Below, piece by piece: positions 16,865 through 26,758 of a DNA stretch of 64,000 nucleotides. Made by a program: the position numbers and the translations under genes. Position 1 is the first letter of the stretch, and every line of letters begins with the position of its first letter. Origin of the DNA: Sinorhizobium alkalisoli (lineage in GTDB: Bacteria > Pseudomonadota > Alphaproteobacteria > Rhizobiales > Rhizobiaceae). The notes under the pieces are model-generated. The model had not been told where the DNA came from and did no database searches. It was given only the letters and a program-made list of their open reading frames with translations. Location: NCBI RefSeq assembly GCF_008932245.1, contig NZ_CP034909.1:3606001-3670000 (forward strand). The letters run 5' to 3'.

Positions 16865-18397
16865 TTAGGCCGCGACCGGCAACCGCTCGCCGACAACGCG
16901 GTAGGAGATCGCCTCGGCGAGGTGGATGCGGCCTACCCTTGGCGCCCCGTCGAGATCGGCAAGCGTGCGTGCGACCTTCAGGACGCGATGGTAGCCGCGC
17001 GCCGAAAACTTCATCTTTTCCGCCGCATCCCGCAGGAGCTGCAAGCCCCCCGCATCCGGCTCGGCGATCTTCTCGATCATCGCCGTCGATGCACGGGCAT
17101 TGCTCGTCAGCTGCGGATGGCCGAGGGCCATGAAGCGGTCCCTCTGCAGTTCACGGGCGCGGGCAACGCGCCTGGCGACGTCCGCGCTCGCCTCGGCCGT
17201 CACCGGGCGGATGAGGTCGGCAGCGCTGACGGCGGGCACGTCGATGCGGATGTCGATGCGGTCCATCAGCGGTCCGGATATCCGTGCCTGGTAATCGGCC
17301 ATGCAGCGCGGACCGCGGGCGCAACTATGTCCGGACTCGCCGGCCATGCCGCAGCGGCAGGGATTCATGGCGGCGACAAGCTGGATCGCCGCCGGATAGC
17401 TGACGCGGTGGTTGGCGCGGGCGATCACGCATTCGGCCGTTTCGAGCGGCTGGCGTAGCGCGTCGAGCACCTGCGGTGGAAACTCCGGAAATTCGTCGAG
17501 GAAGAGCACGCCGTGATGGGCGAGCGACGCCTCGCCGGGCTTTGCCTTGATCCCGCCGCCGATCAACGCCGCCATGGTGGCCGAATGGTGCGGCGCGCGG
17601 AACGGCCTCCGGTCGGAGAGCTTTCCGCCCGCCAGTTGCCCGGCGATCGAGTGAACCATCGAGACTTCGAGCAGTTCGGCCGGCGACAGCGGCGGCAGGA
17701 TGGAGGGAAGGCGTGCCGCCAGCATCGACTTGCCGGAGCCGGGCGGGCCGACCATCAGGAGATTATGGTTGCCGGCGGCCGCCACCTCCAGCGCCCGCTT
17801 CGCGCTTTCCTGGCCTTTGATGTCGGCGAGGTCCGGCAGGTTGGCGGCGGTCGCCCGCACAGAGGGTTCCGGACGGGAGATAACCTGCGTGCCCCGGAAA
17901 TGGTTGGCGATGGCGATCAGGCTGCGCGGCGCGAGGATGTCGATCTCCGATCCCGCCCAGGCGGCCTCCGGTCCACTTTCGGCGGGGCAGATCAGCCCCT
18001 TGCCGAGCGCATTGGCCCCGATCGCCGCCGGCAGCGCTCCCGCTACGGGCGCGATCGTGCCGTCGAGGTTGAGTTCGCCGATGACGACATAGCCGGAAAG
18101 CGCATCCGCCGGGACCGCTCCGAGCGCCGCCATCAGCCCGAGCGCGATGGCGAGGTCGAAGTGACTGCCCTCCTTCGGCAGGTCGGCCGGCGCCAGATTC
18201 ACCGTGACCCGCTTGGCCGGCAGCGCCAGGCCGGATGCGTGAAGCGCCGCCTGCACGCGCTCGCGGCTTTCGGCAACGGCCTTGTCAGGCAGGCCGACGA
18301 TCTGCATGCCGACCTTGCCCGGCGCGACCATCACCTGAACGTCGACCGGAACGCCCTCGATTCCTTGAAATGCCACCGTGCTGACGCGCGCGACCAT
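16865..18397 (-). CDS. comM: YifB/ComM-family Mg-chelatase-like AAA+ ATPase
   Basis: A 510-aa protein with a Lon-like N-terminal domain (VARVSTVAFQGIEG, VGLPDKAVAESRERVQAAL), a ChlI-type AAA+ core with Walker A GPPGSGKSM and Walker B LFLDEFPEF, a zinc-type cysteine cluster (NPCRCGMAG, then HSCARGPRCM) and a C-terminal Mg_chelatase_C segment. ComM is a hexameric branch-migration helicase that extends heteroduplex during natural transformation; whether this organism is competent is unknown. ATG 18397 is preferred because AGGGGG stands upstream; the frame is open for 24 more codons. No competence genes are nearby. Confidence 0.93.
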   Translation of the reverse strand: MVARVSTVAFQGIEGVPVDVQVMVAPGKVGMQIVGLPDKAVAESRERVQAALHASGLALPAKRVTVNLAPADLPKEGSHFDLAIALGLMAALGAVPADALSGYVVIGELNLDGTIAPVAGALPAAIGANALGKGLICPAESGPEAAWAGSEIDILAPRSLIAIANHFRGTQVISRPEPSVRATAANLPDLADIKGQESAKRALEVAAAGNHNLLMVGPPGSGKSMLAARLPSILPPLSPAELLEVSMVHSIAGQLAGGKLSDRRPFRAPHHSATMAALIGGGIKAKPGEASLAHHGVLFLDEFPEFPPQVLDALRQPLETAECVIARANHRVSYPAAIQLVAAMNPCRCGMAGESGHSCARGPRCMADYQARISGPLMDRIDIRIDVPAVSAADLIRPVTAEASADVARRVARARELQRDRFMALGHPQLTSNARASTAMIEKIAEPDAGGLQLLRDAAEKMKFSARGYHRVLKVARTLADLDGAPRVGRIHLAEAISYRVVGERLPVAA

Positions 18398-18520
18398 GAT
18401 GCCCCCTTCGCCCGGCGCGCTTCCACCGCTACAACCGGCGCCGGTACCAGCATCAATCTTGCACGGCACGCGCTCAAAAACAAGAACAATAATAGAACAT
18501 ATCTATGGAGAGCCCTCCTG

Positions 18521-18619
18521 CATGTCTCCTTTAATCGACCGCGATTAGAGGCAAGACATGCAGCAATTCAAAGTGCTACAGCGACCCTTTGAGCGTCTAA
18601 GACGCGCGGCGCTGTAGGA
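18521..18619 (+). repeat. RIME1-like two-palindrome repeat
   Basis: CATGTCTCCTTTAATCG..., linker CAGCAATTCAAAGTGCTACAG, then ACGCGCGGCGCTGTAGG. Same layout as 12264 and 38184. It fills the gap between comM and gshB (18398-18655). Confidence 0.75.
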
Positions 18620-18655
18620 GCAGGCCCGAGCGACACGCCCCGCTCGGCGGAGCGA

Positions 18656-19603
18656 TCAGCGGCGCTTCTTCTCGATCGCGTCCCAGAGCAGGCTTGCGAC
18701 GTCGGCCCCTCCGAAGCGCTTGACCTCACGGATCCCCGTCGGCGACGTGACGTTGATCTCGGTCATGTAGTCGCCGATCACGTCGATGCCGACGAAGAGG
18801 AAGCCGCGCTGTTTGAGCGCCGGTCCGATACGGGCGCAGATTTCCCGCTCGCGTGCCGTAAGCTCCGTCGCCTCGGCGCGGCCGCCGACATGCATGTTCG
18901 AACGGGCATCGTGCTCGGCCGGGACGCGGTTGATGGCACCGACCGGTTCGCCATCGACGAGCAGGATGCGCTTGTCGCCCTTTCTTACGGACGGCAGGTA
19001 TTCCTGGGCGATGAAGGGCTCACGGAACATCTGCCCGAACATTTCGAGCAGCGAGGAGAGATTGCGATCGTCGCGCGCGGAATGGAAGACGCCGGCACCA
19101 CCATTGCCGTAGAGGGGCTTCAGGATGATGTCGCCCATTTCCTGGCGAAAGCGGGCGATCTCTCCCGGGTCGCGGGTGATCAGCGTCTTCGGCATCAGAT
19201 CGGGAAATTCGGTAACGAAGATCTTCTCCGGCGAATTGCGCACCCAGGCCGGATCGTTGACGACGAGCGTCTTCGGATGCAGCCGTTCGAGCAGATGCGT
19301 CGAGGTGATATAGGCCATGTCGAAGGGCGGATCCTGGCGAAGCAGGATGACGTCCATGTCCGAAAGATCGATCCGCTCCGGCTCGCCGAGCGTGAAGTGA
19401 TCGCCCTTCACGTCGCGCAGCGTCATCTGCTGCGCCGTCGCATAGACTTCGCCGTCGCGCAGCGACAGCCGGTCGGGCGTATAGTGGAACAGTCGATAGC
19501 CGCGGGCCTGCGCCTCGAGGCTCATGGCAAAGGTCGAATCGCCCGCAATGGTGATGCCCGAAACATGGTCCATCTGGACCCCGACATTGACGATTCTTGC
19601 CAT
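18656..19603 (-). CDS. gshB: Glutathione synthase
   Basis: A 315-aa ATP-grasp enzyme that joins gamma-glutamylcysteine and glycine. Landmarks: N-terminal [52 protein letters not shown]-binding loop, and the metal-binding [13 protein letters not shown] near the end. Length is normal. ATG 19603 matches the family start; the open frame extends 50 codons further without similarity. In rhizobia gshB is commonly close to yraN-rsmI; here the ugp operon lies between them. Confidence 0.96.
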   Translation of the reverse strand: MARIVNVGVQMDHVSGITIAGDSTFAMSLEAQARGYRLFHYTPDRLSLRDGEVYATAQQMTLRDVKGDHFTLGEPERIDLSDMDVILLRQDPPFDMAYITSTHLLERLHPKTLVVNDPAWVRNSPEKIFVTEFPDLMPKTLITRDPGEIARFRQEMGDIILKPLYGNGGAGVFHSARDDRNLSSLLEMFGQMFREPFIAQEYLPSVRKGDKRILLVDGEPVGAINRVPAEHDARSNMHVGGRAEATELTAREREICARIGPALKQRGFLFVGIDVIGDYMTEINVTSPTGIREVKRFGGADVASLLWDAIEKKRR

Positions 19604-19666
19604 CTTACCGTTCCTGGTTGGACCTGACCGCATCGATCCCACTACGAGATCGCTGCGGGCGAAATC

Positions 19667-19693
19667 ATTCAGCGATTCAAAGTGCTGCGGCGA
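19667..19693 (+). repeat. Short fragment of the RIME1-like linker
   Basis: CAGCGATTCAAAGTGCTGCGGCGACC-type sequence matches the fixed linker of the full repeats with a few changes and no flanking palindromes. It lies in the gap 19604-19765. Confidence 0.4.
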
Positions 19694-19765
19694 CCTTGCT
19701 CCCCGTGCGCCACAGAGCCCGCAACATGTAGAATGCGCAAGGCGCCCAGGCAAGGAGGCGAAAGA

Positions 19766-20755
19766 TTATTCGAACCCCTCGACGACGCAGGTGATGAGGT
19801 CGTGGTCGGACAGCGGACGACCGGATGCATCCAGCGAGGGAATGATGCGGCTTTCGCCGATCCTCAGACCCCGGGCAAGAAACCAATCGAGCTTCATGGC
19901 GCGCTTCGGCCAGCGCGTGATCAGGCTCCGCCGCGTCGTCATCTGGTCGATAGGGCCGCCATGGCGGCTGAAGCCGCGCGCGGCGCTCATTGCGAAAAGC
20001 CCTTCGGCCTCGAAATCGCCGCCGATATGATTGCCGGTGTTGAGGTCGCCGCCGATCAGGACGGGGAGCGCCGGAAAGGCCGCATCCAGCTGATCGATCA
20101 GGTCCTTCACCTGCCGCTCGCGGTAGGCGGCGGTCGTCGCGCTTTCGAGATGGGTGGAGACGGCGACGAAGAGGCCTGCCTCGGTCTCGATGACGGCGCC
20201 GACGGCCATACGCTCGCCGAGGCGCGGCTGCTCGCCGCCATCCATGTACCAGAGGCGCTCACCCCAGAGTCGAATCATGAAGGGCCGGCGAAGCTGAATC
20301 GACGTCAGCAGCGCGTTGCCGTGAAAACCCTTCTCATTGAAATCGTCCTGGCAGAATTCGCGCTCGCTGTCGGCCCCGAGGTCAAGTTCGACGAACTCGA
20401 CCCCATAGGCATATTGCATGCCGAGCGTCGCCGCGACCTCGGCCGTCGTGTGGCACTGGCCCGTGCGGGCCATACCGTTGTCCATTTCGGAAAGCATCAC
20501 CAGCGATGCGCCGGTCGCGCCAAGCTGTTCGGCGCTTTCTTGCGGAAAGAGACAGCGCTCGAGGTTCCAGGCCGCGACGGAGAAGGGAAAGGCCAGCCGC
20601 CCGTCCAACGCAGCGCCGCTGATTTCGATCCTGTTCATCGCTTCGATGCCCGCCATGGCCGCATCATGGGCGGCTATGCTGTGCTCCATGCGGAGAACAT
20701 CGTCGCGGCTCTGCTGCGATGGGATGGCGAGCGTCGATACGGTCTCTTCGATCAC
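19766..20755 (-). CDS. Endonuclease/exonuclease/phosphatase (EEP) fold hydrolase at the end of the ugp operon
   Basis: About 329 aa. EEP motifs in order: AAWNLERC (metal Asn), SEMD (metal Glu), [21 protein letters not shown] and the terminal SDHDLI. The first 50 residues lie before the fold and the true start could be later; the annotated start is a GTG overlapping the ugpC stop (GTGA), which supports co-translation. EEP enzymes cleave phosphodiesters or phosphate esters (nucleases, sphingomyelinases, inositol phosphatases). In other bacteria this slot holds ugpQ, a glycerophosphodiesterase of another fold, so a phosphodiesterase that supplies glycerol-3-phosphate is an attractive inference. 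No signal peptide is evident. Confidence 0.8.
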   Translation of the reverse strand: MIEETVSTLAIPSQQSRDDVLRMEHSIAAHDAAMAGIEAMNRIEISGAALDGRLAFPFSVAAWNLERCLFPQESAEQLGATGASLVMLSEMDNGMARTGQCHTTAEVAATLGMQYAYGVEFVELDLGADSEREFCQDDFNEKGFHGNALLTSIQLRRPFMIRLWGERLWYMDGGEQPRLGERMAVGAVIETEAGLFVAVSTHLESATTAAYRERQVKDLIDQLDAAFPALPVLIGGDLNTGNHIGGDFEAEGLFAMSAARGFSRHGGPIDQMTTRRSLITRWPKRAMKLDWFLARGLRIGESRIIPSLDASGRPLSDHDLITCVVEGFE

Positions 20756-21867
20756 AATGCGGGCTCCAGATTGACGGTTTCCTGGCGAGCGGGCGCAACA
20801 CCCGTGACCGGCTGGCGAGGGAGCCGCTTGCCGGTCTCCGCCGAGAAAAAATGCAGGCGTTCGCTGGATATGGTGATTGTGAGCTCATCTGCAAGCGGCG
20901 CTTCCGGCGCGAGTGCCGCGGTCAGTGCCTGCGCCCCGATCTTGCCGTGGACAAGCCGCTGCGCTCCCAGTTCCTCGACATAGTCGACGCGGAAGACAAA
21001 CGCCTGCTCGCCGAGCGCTGCCGGGCGCAGATCCTCGGCCCTGAGGCCGACGGTGACCGCACCCTCGGCCGGCGCCGCATGGCCGAGTTCGAGCACATGC
21101 GTGCCGAGACGTAATCGGCCGCCCTCCAGCACAGCCTGGACGAGGTTCATGGCAGGCGAGCCGATGAAGCTCGCGACGAAGGTGGAGGCGGGCGCGTGAT
21201 AGACGTCGAGCGGCCGGCCGATCTGCTCGATCCGGCCGCCGTTCAGCACGACCAGCCGGTCGGCGAGCGTCATCGCCTCCAGTTGATCATGGGTGACGTA
21301 GAGCGAGGTCGTGCCGAGCCGCTTCTGCAGCCGCTTGATCTCGCCGCGCATGGAGACGCGCAGTTTGGCGTCGAGATTCGACAGCGGCTCGTCGAAAAGG
21401 AAGGCGGCGGGCTTGCGGACGATCGCCCGGCCCATAGCGACGCGCTGGCGCTGGCCGCCGGAAAGGGCGCGCGGCTTGCGGTCAAGATAGGGCTCGATTT
21501 CCAGCATGCGCGCTGCCTCTGCGACACGCGCATCGATCTCCGCCCTCGGCGTCTTGCGGTTCCTCAGGCCGTAGGCAAGGTTCTCGTAGACGGTCATGTG
21601 CGGATAAAGCGCATAGTTCTGAAAGACCATGGCAATGTCCCGCTCGGCGGGATCTATGTCGTTGACGACCCGCGCGCCGATTTTCACCGCGCCCTTCGAG
21701 ATCGTCTCCAGCCCCGCGACCATGCGCAGAAGCGTGGACTTGCCGCAGCCCGATGGACCAACGAAGACGATGAACTCACCGTCCTCGATGTCGATCGAAA
21801 CGGACTTCACGGCTTCGACGCCGCCCGCGTAGATTTTCGAGACCTCTGCGATGTCGATCGCCGCCAT
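20752..21867 (-). CDS. ugpC: Glycerol-3-phosphate ABC transporter ATP-binding protein
   Basis: A 371-aa ABC ATPase of the MalK/UgpC type. Walker [10 protein letters not shown] (37-45), Q-loop [10 protein letters not shown], signature [14 protein letters not shown], Walker [12 protein letters not shown], and H-loop [10 protein letters not shown], followed by a C-terminal TOBE/regulatory domain ([12 protein letters not shown]). Powers import through UgpA/UgpE. It is the fourth gene of a minus-strand operon (ugpB-ugpA-ugpE-ugpC-EEP) and lies 59 bp after ugpE. The ugp naming rests on the binding protein and permeases; by itself this subunit could serve other sugars. Confidence 0.92.
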   Translation of the reverse strand: MAAIDIAEVSKIYAGGVEAVKSVSIDIEDGEFIVFVGPSGCGKSTLLRMVAGLETISKGAVKIGARVVNDIDPAERDIAMVFQNYALYPHMTVYENLAYGLRNRKTPRAEIDARVAEAARMLEIEPYLDRKPRALSGGQRQRVAMGRAIVRKPAAFLFDEPLSNLDAKLRVSMRGEIKRLQKRLGTTSLYVTHDQLEAMTLADRLVVLNGGRIEQIGRPLDVYHAPASTFVASFIGSPAMNLVQAVLEGGRLRLGTHVLELGHAAPAEGAVTVGLRAEDLRPAALGEQAFVFRVDYVEELGAQRLVHGKIGAQALTAALAPEAPLADELTITISSERLHFFSAETGKRLPRQPVTGVAPARQETVNLEPAL

Positions 21868-21926
21868 AGGCTGCCTCCGTTGATGCGTTTGGGAATGCGG
21901 AGCGCGCCCGCGCCCCGCTTCGTTTG

Positions 21927-22778
21927 CTATTTGTCGCTCTCGGTCAGCCCCTTTACGAACCAGCGCTGGAAGATCACCACGACCATCACCGGCGGCAGCA
22001 TGGCGAGGATCGCCAGCGCAAGAGCCTCGTTATAGTCGGGGATCTGGGAGCCGACCCAGACGAGCAGGATCTGCTTGATGCCCCGCACCAGCGTGAAGAA
22101 GCCCTCGTCCGTCGTCATCAGTGTCGGCCAGAGATACTGGTTCCAGCCATAGACGAACATGATGATGAAGATCGCCGCCATCATGGTGCGAGAGAGCGGC
22201 ACCAGCACGTCGATGAAGAATTTAAACGGTCCGGCGCCGTCGATGCGCGCCGCCTCGAGGAGTTCGTCCGGCACCGACTTGAAGAACTGGCGGAAATAGA
22301 AGGTGCCTGTCGCGGATGCCAGGAGCGGCACGACCAGCCCCGTATAGGTGTTGGTCAGCTTCAGCATGTTCATCACCTCGTAGGAGGGCAGGATTCGAAC
22401 CTCGAGCGGCAGAAGCAATGTCGTGAAGATCACCCAGAAGAAAAACGTCGCAAGCGGGAAACGAAAATAGACGATCGCGTAGGCAGCGAGCATCGAGAGC
22501 ACGATCTTGCCGACCGCGAAGCCGAGACCGAGGATCATCGAGTTCATCACCATGTTGAAGCCGGTGATCTTGCCGGTGAAGCCGCCTTGGCGGGTCAGCA
22601 CCGTCCCGTAGGTCTCGGCGAAATGGCCGCCCCAGTTGAGGCTCAGCCCGTTGCGATGGATCTCCGCCGCCTCGTGGGTCGAGGTCATGAAGGCGACCAC
22701 GACAGGAGCCACCATGATGAAGACGCCGATCAGCAGAATGACGTGGTCGAGAATCCGGGTGCGATGCATCGGCGCCAC
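21927..22778 (-). CDS. ugpE: Glycerol-3-phosphate ABC transporter permease UgpE
   Basis: A 283-aa permease with six predicted spans. The stretch [20 protein letters not shown] and the [13 protein letters not shown] segment closely follow E. coli UgpE, and [14 protein letters not shown] is the EAA loop that docks on the ATPase; it ends in VKGLTESDK as UgpE proteins do. It pairs with UgpA and starts one base after the ugpA stop region, so coupling is expected. Confidence 0.92.
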   Translation of the reverse strand: MAPMHRTRILDHVILLIGVFIMVAPVVVAFMTSTHEAAEIHRNGLSLNWGGHFAETYGTVLTRQGGFTGKITGFNMVMNSMILGLGFAVGKIVLSMLAAYAIVYFRFPLATFFFWVIFTTLLLPLEVRILPSYEVMNMLKLTNTYTGLVVPLLASATGTFYFRQFFKSVPDELLEAARIDGAGPFKFFIDVLVPLSRTMMAAIFIIMFVYGWNQYLWPTLMTTDEGFFTLVRGIKQILLVWVGSQIPDYNEALALAILAMLPPVMVVVIFQRWFVKGLTESDK

Positions 22779-22779
22779 C

Positions 22780-23775
22780 TCAATTGTAATGCACGCGCCG
22801 CTCGATGAAGCGGAACTGGAAAATGGTGAGTACGAAGACGATCACCATGAGGATCACCGACTGTGCCGACGAGCCGCCGAGGTCGTTGCCGCGGAAACCG
22901 TCCATATAGACCTTATAGACGAGGGTGATCGGGTTGTTGGCGGCCTTGTCCTTCACCATGACGTCGATGACGCCGAAGGTGTCGAAGAGCGCATAGGTGA
23001 TGTTGATGATCAGCAGGAAGAAGGCGGTCGGCGCCAAAAGCGGCAGGATGATCGTCCAGAACCGGCGCAGCCCCGAACGGCAATCGATCGCCGCCGCCTC
23101 GCGCACGGAAACCGGAATCCCCTGCAGACCTGAGAGAAAGAAGATGAAGTTGTAGGGAATCTGCTTCCAGACCGAGACGACGATCATCGCAAAGGCGGTA
23201 TCGCCGAAGTCGAGCCCGACCTTGATATCCCAGCCGAACCAGCAGGCGATTTCGACGATGGGGCCTATATGCTGGTCGAAGAACATCATGCCGATCAGGC
23301 CTGCGACCGGCGGCGCGATCGCATAGACCCAGATCAGCAGCGTCTTGTAGGCGGCATTGCCGCGGATGACGCCATCGGCCTTGACGGCGAGCAAGAGCCC
23401 GACCGATAGCGCAAAGAAGGTGACGAGCGCGGTGAAGATGGCGGTGAACCGCGCGATCCCGCGGTATTCGACGGACTTCAGCACGTCCGTGTAATTCGAG
23501 AGGCCGACGAAGGTGGAGCTGAAGCCGAAGGGATCCTCGAGGTAGAAGGACGATTGAATCGCCTGCACCGAAGGCCAATAGAAGAAGATGAAGATGATCG
23601 CGAGCTGCGGCGCCAGGAAGAGATAGGGCAGGCAGCGCGATGTGAATCGTACGCGCTTGGCGGACGTCTCGCCCCTTTCCGCCTTGCCGCCAAAGAGCCG
23701 GAGGGCACCGAAACGATGCCCTCCAATGCCGGCCCCTCCGCGCGACGCGGAGAGGCCTTCGGTTTCAGCCGCCAT
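22780..23775 (-). CDS. ugpA: Glycerol-3-phosphate ABC transporter permease UgpA
   Basis: A 331-aa MalF-type permease: a cytoplasmic N-terminal stretch of about 45 residues, then six predicted spans starting with CLPYLFLAPQLAIIFIFFYW, and the EAA loop REAAAIDCRSGLRRFWTIILP. The LYKVYMDGFRGNDLGGSSAQS-like end region is typical of UgpA. The N terminus is longer than usual and a later start (near the first span) is possible. Five bases separate it from the ugpB stop. Confidence 0.92.
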   Translation of the reverse strand: MAAETEGLSASRGGAGIGGHRFGALRLFGGKAERGETSAKRVRFTSRCLPYLFLAPQLAIIFIFFYWPSVQAIQSSFYLEDPFGFSSTFVGLSNYTDVLKSVEYRGIARFTAIFTALVTFFALSVGLLLAVKADGVIRGNAAYKTLLIWVYAIAPPVAGLIGMMFFDQHIGPIVEIACWFGWDIKVGLDFGDTAFAMIVVSVWKQIPYNFIFFLSGLQGIPVSVREAAAIDCRSGLRRFWTIILPLLAPTAFFLLIINITYALFDTFGVIDVMVKDKAANNPITLVYKVYMDGFRGNDLGGSSAQSVILMVIVFVLTIFQFRFIERRVHYN

Positions 23776-23780
23776 CGAAA

Positions 23781-25079
23781 TCAGCCTGCCGTCTTGGCGA
23801 AACGGGCGAGCAGTTCGTTGCCTTCGCGCTCGATCGTCTCAAGCGCATCCTTGACGGTCGTTTCGCCCGCGAAGATGCGACCATATTCGCGCTCCATGAT
23901 CTCGCGGATCTGCGGGTAGAAGCCGAGGCGGTAGCCCTTGGACCATTCGCCGGCCGGCAGCAGGAGCTGCTTGATGCCGACTTCGGCGACCGGCGTCTGC
24001 TGATAGTAGCCGTCCTTTTCGGCAAGCTCGTACGCAGCCTTGGTGATGGCGACGTAGCCGGTAGACTTGTGATAGAAATACTGGATCTCCGGCGAAGTCA
24101 GGAACTGGAAGAAATCCGCCACGCACTTGTTCTCTTCATCCGACTTGCCGGACATGGCAAAGAGTGCCGCGCCGCCAATGAAGGAGTTGGTGCCGGCGCC
24201 CTCGATCGAACCCCAATAGGGCAGGAAGGTCGCGGAGAAGGGCGTGGTGGCCGTCTTCTGCAGACCGCCGAAGGAACCGGAAGAGCCGATCCAGAAGGCG
24301 GCCTTGCCCTCTTCGAAGACCTTCTGGTTGTCGGCCCAACCGGCGCCGTAGAAGGCGAAGTAGCCCTCATCCTTCCAGGCCTTCAGTTTCTCGAACATCA
24401 TCTGGAGCTTTGGGTCCGTCACCTTCAGCTTGGTATCGACGACGCTGTCATAGCCATTGTGGTTGCTGGCGAACTGGATGTTATTGCGCGAGAAGAAGTT
24501 CTCGGTGAACTGCCAGGTAAGCTGCGACTGGATGAGGGGGATGTAGCCGGCTTCCTTCAGCTTCGGAGCGATGGCCTCGAATTCTTCCCAGGTCTTCGGC
24601 GCTTCGACGCCGGCCTTCTTCAGGGCCTCATCGTTGATATACATGATCGGGGCCGAGGAGTTGAACGGCATGCCCACGAACTTGCCGTCGCTGTCGGCGT
24701 AGAAATAGCGAACGCCGTCGATGAAGGCGTCGCGGTCGAAGCCGTAGCCGGCCTTGGTGATCAGATCTTCCGCCGGGATGATGGCGCCCTTGGCGTTGAT
24801 GATGGTCGCGGCACCCGCATCGAAGACCTGCAGGATGTTCGGCTGCTCGCCGGAACGGAACGCCGCGATGCCGGAAGCGAGCGCCTCTTCATAGGTGCCC
24901 TTGCTGACCGGGGTCAGCATGCAGGCGCTCTGGGACGCGTTGAACTTCTGGGCGACTTCGTTGATCACCTCGCCATTGCGTCCGGCCATGCCGTGCCACC
25001 AGGTGATGTTGGTCGCGGCCAGCGACGTCGTTGCGGAAAATGTGAAGGTTACGGCTGCAAGCAAAGCTTTCCTGATCAT
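23781..25079 (-). CDS. ugpB: Glycerol-3-phosphate-binding periplasmic protein
   Basis: A 432-aa cluster D solute-binding protein with a signal peptide (MIRKALLAAVTFTF...SLAA). The mature part tracks E. coli UgpB closely: ITWWHGMAGRNGEVI, GTYEEALASGIAAFRSG, NILQVFDAGAATII, PFNSSAPIMYIN, and the C-terminal KGYRLGFYPQIREIMERE. Binds glycerol-3-phosphate or glycerophosphodiesters for import. ATG 25079 has a ribosome site (AGGGG). First gene of the operon; a candidate PHO box lies 54-82 bp upstream. Confidence 0.93.
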   Translation of the reverse strand: MIRKALLAAVTFTFSATTSLAATNITWWHGMAGRNGEVINEVAQKFNASQSACMLTPVSKGTYEEALASGIAAFRSGEQPNILQVFDAGAATIINAKGAIIPAEDLITKAGYGFDRDAFIDGVRYFYADSDGKFVGMPFNSSAPIMYINDEALKKAGVEAPKTWEEFEAIAPKLKEAGYIPLIQSQLTWQFTENFFSRNNIQFASNHNGYDSVVDTKLKVTDPKLQMMFEKLKAWKDEGYFAFYGAGWADNQKVFEEGKAAFWIGSSGSFGGLQKTATTPFSATFLPYWGSIEGAGTNSFIGGAALFAMSGKSDEENKCVADFFQFLTSPEIQYFYHKSTGYVAITKAAYELAEKDGYYQQTPVAEVGIKQLLLPAGEWSKGYRLGFYPQIREIMEREYGRIFAGETTVKDALETIEREGNELLARFAKTAG

Positions 25080-25132
25080 GTCCCCTGTCCTCTCCACCGT
25101 GGTTGTGGTTTGCAGTGGACTAGTGGCCTTCT

Positions 25133-25161
25133 ATGACAGGCCGGTAATGCTTCTGTGACGG
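25133..25161 (-). promoter_or_regulatory. Candidate PHO box upstream of ugpB
   Basis: On the minus strand the region reads CCGTCAC-AGAA-GCATTAC-CGGC-CTGTCAT: three 7-mers at exact 11-bp spacing. The last is a perfect PhoB half-site (CTGTCAT), the first differs from CTGTCAC at one base, the middle one is weak. Position and orientation fit activation of the ugp operon under phosphate limitation. Confidence 0.55.
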
Positions 25162-25197
25162 AACGATTACATTTTCCCAATCGGTCAAAAACGTCCG

Positions 25198-25566
25198 TCA
25201 AAAGGCATCGGGCAGATGCCGCGGCCAGCGCCATGGCAAGACGGCGATGATATCGTAGCGTACCGACAGGCGGTGGAAATCGGGCTGGCTCGAAAGCCAG
25301 AGATCGCTTGCAGCCCTGATGCGCCGTTGAGACGAAGCGGAGACGGCGAAGACCGCGCCGTCGAACGTCGTCCTCGCCTTCACCTCGACAATAGCCACGA
25401 GTTCGCCGCGCCGGGCGATGATGTCGATCTCGCCGAGCCTGGTGCGGTGACGCATGGCCACGATGCGGTAGCCCTTCAGCATCAGGCAGAGCGCGGCGCG
25501 ATATTCGGCAAGAAGCCCACGCTTCAGCGCCTTCAACTTCCGGGCGTCCGGCCGCTCAGCCTTCAT
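25198..25566 (-). CDS. YraN/UPF0102 family nuclease-like protein
   Basis: A 122-aa protein with the restriction-endonuclease-like core of UPF0102: [22 protein letters not shown], then [21 protein letters not shown] (metal-binding Asp and E-x-K). Related to Holliday-junction resolvases but function in vivo is unproven. It overlaps the end of rsmI by 11 bp and is normally its partner in proteobacteria. Confidence 0.9.
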   Translation of the reverse strand: MKAERPDARKLKALKRGLLAEYRAALCLMLKGYRIVAMRHRTRLGEIDIIARRGELVAIVEVKARTTFDGAVFAVSASSQRRIRAASDLWLSSQPDFHRLSVRYDIIAVLPWRWPRHLPDAF

Positions 25567-26425
25567 TGCTTTCCTTGAGGCTCAGGAGCCGGTCGTAGAG
25601 CCCCTTGCGCGGCAGGCCCGTTCGGCGGGCGGCTTCCGTCGCGGCCTTGCCCATCGGCATGGCACGGGCGAGTTCGCGCAAGAGTGCATCGACGTCCGGC
25701 TCTTGCGGAGCAGGCTTGTCATCGGGCGGTCCGATGACCAGCACGATCTCGCCCTTCACCCCCGCCGTCTGGTCATAGAAGACCTTGAGTTCGCCGAGGG
25801 TGCCGCGGCGAAACTCCTCGAAGACCTTGGTCAGTTCGCGGCAGACCGCCGCCTTTCTCTCCGCCCCAAGCACTTCGGCAGCCGCGGCGACCGTCGCGGC
25901 GATACGGTGCGGCGATTCGAAGAAGATGAGCGTCGCCGGTGCTTCGCCAAGTTCCGCCAGCCGCTCGCGGCGGGCCTTGTCTTTCACGGGCAGGAACCCG
26001 GCGAAGAGAAAGGCGGCGCTTGGTAGGCCGGAGCCGACTAGCGCGGCGAGAGGTGCGGAGGGTCCCGGGATCGGAACGACACGGTGACCGGCTTCGATCG
26101 CAAGCTGCGCCAGCCGGTAGCCGGGATCGGAAACGAGCGGCGTGCCGGCATCGGAGACGAGCGCCACCGACTTGCCTGCGGCGAGCGCCGAAAGGAGCCG
26201 CGGCCCGGCCTCTGCTGCGTTGTGCTCATGGTACGGCATCGGCCGGTTGACGATGCCGTAGCGGTCGAGCAGCACCCGCGTAACCCGCGTATCCTCGCAG
26301 GCGAGCAGGTCAGCCCCGGCGATCGTCTCCAGCGCCCGAACCGTGATGTCGGCGAGATTGCCGATCGGCGTCGCCACCAGATAAAGCGCCGGTTCCAGCG
26401 GGCGCGCCGGAACGGTCGCGTTCAT
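25556..26425 (-). CDS. rsmI: 16S rRNA (cytidine-1402-2'-O)-methyltransferase
   Basis: A 289-aa SAM-dependent tetrapyrrole-methylase-fold enzyme that 2'-O-methylates C1402 in the ribosomal P site. Landmarks: [54 protein letters not shown] and FFESPHRI. Length is normal. ATG 26425 is chosen; the open frame extends upstream but without family similarity. Overlaps yraN by 11 bp, indicating one transcript. Divergent from dnaN. Confidence 0.94.
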   Translation of the reverse strand: MNATVPARPLEPALYLVATPIGNLADITVRALETIAGADLLACEDTRVTRVLLDRYGIVNRPMPYHEHNAAEAGPRLLSALAAGKSVALVSDAGTPLVSDPGYRLAQLAIEAGHRVVPIPGPSAPLAALVGSGLPSAAFLFAGFLPVKDKARRERLAELGEAPATLIFFESPHRIAATVAAAAEVLGAERKAAVCRELTKVFEEFRRGTLGELKVFYDQTAGVKGEIVLVIGPPDDKPAPQEPDVDALLRELARAMPMGKAATEAARRTGLPRKGLYDRLLSLKESNEG

Positions 26426-26758
26426 CAGGCGAAAGCTGCGCTGCCTCTCCCTCTCCGCCGTCTCGTCTGCTTGCTGCTTTTCCAATGGCCGCTTCCCGAT
26501 CCTGCCGGCCCGATTATTCCCGATCGCCGGTTCGCACCCTTTATGAGTGAGCGCAATGCACAGGGCAAGGCCGCAGGGTGGCGGCGGTCGCATGCACTGG
26601 GATGCACTGGGGAAACTGCCCGCGAAACCCCTTGCTTTCGTGGTTCTTTTTCTGCCATTTTGCCCCTCCACATCATTCCGGCCGGCCGGCCGGGGCACGC
26701 AGTTGACGCCGCGGCGGGCGCCTCGTCCGTCCGGCAATGGTTGAAAGCGGTAGCATCC
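26426..26758. other. Divergent intergenic region between rsmI and dnaN
   Basis: 333 bp without a convincing gene. It contains the self-complementary run of four CCGG units at 26678-26693 and a short direct repeat (GATGCACTGGG, 26591 and nearby). Promoters for rsmI and dnaN must lie here, but no pair of boxes stands out. DnaA-box-like sequences were looked for and not found. Confidence 0.4.

Noticed and set aside
22383..22400. GGATTCGAACC, a tRNA T-arm-like sequence
   Set aside because: It lies inside ugpE, in frame with conserved protein sequence, and no acceptor, D or anticodon stems surround it.
26678..26693. Run of four CCGG units
   Set aside because: A simple low-complexity palindrome without flanking repeats; no evidence that it is an element or an origin.
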